DNA of 8,083 bases, from assembly GCA_018060635.1 (NCBI GenBank), contig JAGOVR010000066.1, positions 1-8,083 on the forward strand, written 5' to 3'. Source of the DNA: Bacteriovoracaceae bacterium (GTDB lineage: Bacteria > Bdellovibrionota > Bacteriovoracia > Bacteriovoracales > Bacteriovoracaceae). The stretch's first letter is position 1. Each line of letters starts with the position of its first letter. Made by a program: the position numbers and the translations under genes. Of this stretch, positions 6,371-8,083 are shown one piece after another. A model generated the notes under the pieces. It worked only from the letters and a program-made list of their open reading frames with translations. It had not been told where the DNA came from and did not search any database.

Positions 6371-6492
6371 AAAATTTAGATTTTAGTGCAGATTTTCACC
6401 TGACTAGAGCGAGGAGCCGTAAGCGTACAAGTAAGTACGCTGAAGGCGACAAGTCTCGTAGAAGGTGGAAATATGCCTAAAAGATAAATTTT
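6371..6492. repeat. 122-nt imperfect palindrome filling the coxC to CPNC-gene gap
   Basis: Nearly the whole intergenic region folds on itself, with about 43 pairs. From the outside in, the pairs are 6371-6378/6485-6492, 6381-6386/6477-6482, 6388-6390/6474-6476, 6392-6401/6463-6472 (one wobble), 6404-6409/6455-6461 (one bulge), 6416-6418/6445-6447 and 6422-6428/6435-6441, with the loop AAGTAA. The centre is GC-richer than its surroundings: 38 of 71 bases at 6397-6467 are G or C. The arms are AT-rich. It is transcribed inside the operon and begins 2 bases after the coxC stop. No T-run follows it in the minus direction, so it is not a simple terminator for the operon; a T7 run (6489-6495) would follow it only in plus-strand transcripts. 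The size and intra-operon position resemble ERIC or Correia-type non-autonomous elements, or a REP-like mRNA stabiliser. Copy number cannot be seen here. Confidence 0.85.
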
Positions 6493-6494
6493 TT

Positions 6495-7097
6495 TCATAA
6501 AAGATAAATGAAGGTGAAGACTAATATCCAAACTAAATCCACGAAGTGCCAGAAAAGTCCCGCAATTTCCAGCATATTGTCATTGCCATGATCAAAGTGC
6601 CCTTTGACTCCTAGGCGATACATACAAATAAGATAAATCACGCCTGAAAGAACGTGCAGACCATGAAAGCCCGTAATAATATAAAAAGTTGAACTAAAAA
6701 GACTCGTTCCATGTCCAAAACTTGCAAACTTAATTCCATGTTCTACTAAATGAGTATATTCATAAAATTGAATAGCTAAAAAGAGAGAGCCACCAATAAT
6801 AGTAAAAAGAAGCCATCTTAACATATTTTTACGATCATGATGTTTACAAGCATCAATAGATAAAACCATGGAAAGTGAACTACAAACTAAAATAAAGGTC
6901 GCAAAACCTGAAAGAGCAATACCTAAATGATCAGCAGGATGCGGCCAATTTTTTGTCGATCTTAAAATAGCATAAGCAATAAGAAGCCCAGAAAAAGACA
7001 TGGCATCGGTAATTAAAAAAAGCCACATCCCAATTTTACCTGGCGTTGCTTTTCCAAAATGAGGATCAACCACTTCAGAAGCTTGTGCATGAGACAT
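6495..7097 (-). CDS. coxC: Cytochrome c oxidase subunit III (short five-helix form)
   Basis: Subunit III packs against subunit I and sustains proton uptake and turnover. At 200 residues this is the short bacterial form, which lacks the first two helices of the seven-helix mitochondrial type. Helices fall at about 22-46, 58-82, 92-112, 132-158 and 176-200. Hallmarks are FYIITGFHGLHVLSG (138-152), QFYEY with E113, and GLFWHFVDLVWILVF (180-194). In the first helix, DAMSFSGLL puts Asp31 where mitochondrial-type proteins have the conserved Glu of SEVMFF; I believe Asp is common in this short subfamily. The start ATG (7095-7097) has AGGAG at 7103-7107, five bases upstream and overlapping the stop of the cytochrome c gene, so the two are co-translated. 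It is separated from the rest of the cluster by the palindrome. No subunit IV gene follows it. Confidence 0.95.
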   Translation of the reverse strand: MSHAQASEVVDPHFGKATPGKIGMWLFLITDAMSFSGLLIAYAILRSTKNWPHPADHLGIALSGFATFILVCSSLSMVLSIDACKHHDRKNMLRWLLFTIIGGSLFLAIQFYEYTHLVEHGIKFASFGHGTSLFSSTFYIITGFHGLHVLSGVIYLICMYRLGVKGHFDHGNDNMLEIAGLFWHFVDLVWILVFTFIYLL

Positions 7098-7105
7098 AAA
7101 AACTC

Positions 7106-8083
7106 CTAATTCTTATTCAAACCCTTGAGGTAGGTATTCTGACTCATCTCCATGACATATTTAGTAACGGCTTTAATTTGTTTGTCACTTGATCCGCCTA
7201 ATAAATCAGGATCCGCAGGTCCTTCTGCCCAGAAGGCCGGCATAGTGGTTCCTTCCAAAATTTTTTGTGGATTTTTAAGCCATTTTTCAATCCATGCAGG
7301 ACGTAAGCGCATCTTAGAATGATGTAAATTAGGCCCTAATTGTGGATAAGAATTAAATCCTCCACTGTGACAAGAAACACAGGCCAAATTATTAAAAAGT
7401 TTTACGGCCGCTTCTCTTTCTCCCGCTTCCCAAATAATTTTTTCAGGAATATCAGAAAAAGATGTCATGCCTGACTTATGTTGAAAATAATCCACAATAT
7501 TATTTTTTTCAGTAACCGTTAGTTCAAAAGAAGGCATGCGCGCTTTTACCCACGGTCTAATTACATGAACATTATCCAAGAAATAATAAAGCCACTGAGA
7601 ATGCACACGCTCACCTTGTCCTACTAATAGGGGAGGTGCTTCATTCACATCCTCATAAGCAGGTAAAATATCTCCACGTTCTCCATCAATTTGATGACAA
7701 CCCATACAGTTATACCTAGTTAAAGTATGGCGAGCCATTTCTGATTTAGCTTCACTGGCAGAAAGAATTTTTTGACCTTTTAAAGGCACCTTATCAGAAA
7801 CTTGGGCCAGCAGAGCTGTTACCATGGGTTCAATTTCTTCTTCTTTCAAATAAAAATTAGGCATAAGTTGCAAATCTTTAAAACTCTTCACAACTCCTCG
7901 GTCCCAACGTCTAGGATTTTGTAAATGATGTGCAAACCAGGCTTCTCTGGTATGAGGAATTTTTTCATGACCAAAGCCTAATTGAGTCACAGGCTTGGAG
8001 CCTTCGGCTGTTAGTTCAACTCCAATCGGAGCACGCCCCTCAAAACCTTCGATATCATGACAAGAGAAACATCCATATTTACC
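7106..8083 (-). CDS. Multiheme c-type cytochrome, C-terminal part (cut by right edge)
   Basis: 325 residues are visible and the frame is open to the right edge. The GTG codon at 7988-7990 is an internal Val, because heme-binding sequence continues upstream of it. Three cytochrome c modules are seen, each with CxxCH and a later Met-Pro as likely sixth ligand (fragment numbering): CFSCH 5-9 with M74, CMGCH 126-130 with M183, and CVSCH 235-239 with M281. The segment after the first heme, ending in ELTAEGSKPVTQLGFGHEK, is characteristic of long cytochrome c proteins that accompany bc-type complexes and oxidases in several Gram-negative phyla; this is from memory of the family. It is a periplasmic electron carrier or docking subunit, and a likely donor to the CuA site of CoxB, which has no heme c of its own. 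The gene ends 8 bases before coxC. A signal peptide and further hemes may lie outside the window. Confidence 0.92.
   Translation of the reverse strand, partial: GKYGCFSCHDIEGFEGRAPIGVELTAEGSKPVTQLGFGHEKIPHTREAWFAHHLQNPRRWDRGVVKSFKDLQLMPNFYLKEEEIEPMVTALLAQVSDKVPLKGQKILSASEAKSEMARHTLTRYNCMGCHQIDGERGDILPAYEDVNEAPPLLVGQGERVHSQWLYYFLDNVHVIRPWVKARMPSFELTVTEKNNIVDYFQHKSGMTSFSDIPEKIIWEAGEREAAVKLFNNLACVSCHSGGFNSYPQLGPNLHHSKMRLRPAWIEKWLKNPQKILEGTTMPAFWAEGPADPDLLGGSSDKQIKAVTKYVMEMSQNTYLKGLNKN

Noticed and set aside
6371..6492. The palindrome as a simple rho-independent terminator of the operon
   Set aside because: No T-run follows the stem in the direction of transcription and a ribosome binding site follows at once; the T7 run is on the other side and would serve only plus-strand transcripts.
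7988..7990. GTG as the start codon of a 294-residue cytochrome c
   Set aside because: The frame stays open to the right edge, and the upstream codons encode another CxxCH and family-typical sequence, so this codon is an internal Val of a longer gene.

Overview
The window is an AT-rich stretch from a Gram-negative-type bacterium, and every supported gene lies on the minus strand, so it is read from the right edge to the left. It is a cluster for an aerobic heme A (aa3-type) cytochrome c oxidase. The lineage cannot be fixed from the sequence. A deltaproteobacterial or Bdellovibrionota-like host fits the style of the cytochrome c and oxidase proteins and the FG-GAP lipoprotein, but this is a weak inference.

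In transcription order the layout is: (1) the C-terminal 325 residues of a c-type cytochrome with three CxxCH heme sites, cut by the right edge; (2) a short-form oxidase subunit III; (3) a 122-nt imperfect palindrome that fills almost the whole intergenic gap; (4) an easily missed 59-residue membrane protein with a CPNC motif; (5) a DUF420 membrane protein of the oxidase-assembly type; (6) a 760-residue lipoprotein with 14 FG-GAP/VCBS calcium-binding repeats and a likely promoter of its own; (7) a 598-residue fusion of heme A synthase (CtaA) and heme O synthase (CtaB); (8) oxidase subunit II with a complete CuA site; (9) the N-terminal 236 residues of oxidase subunit I, cut by the left edge.

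The genes fit one pathway. CtaB makes heme O from heme B, CtaA oxidises it to heme A, DUF420 and perhaps the CPNC protein help assembly, subunits I-III form the core, and the multiheme cytochrome c probably feeds electrons to CuA. The FG-GAP lipoprotein has no known link to respiration. The subunit order is unusual: subunit III lies far upstream of II and I, with heme-synthesis and accessory genes between. No subunit IV gene is visible.

The points most worth a second look are the two A9 tracts in the linker of the CtaA-CtaB fusion, where a +1 slip at the first tract would give free CtaA; the long intergenic palindrome abutting the ribosome binding site of the CPNC gene; and the CPNC mini-protein itself. 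The largest gap without a gene is 134 bases (6361-6494).
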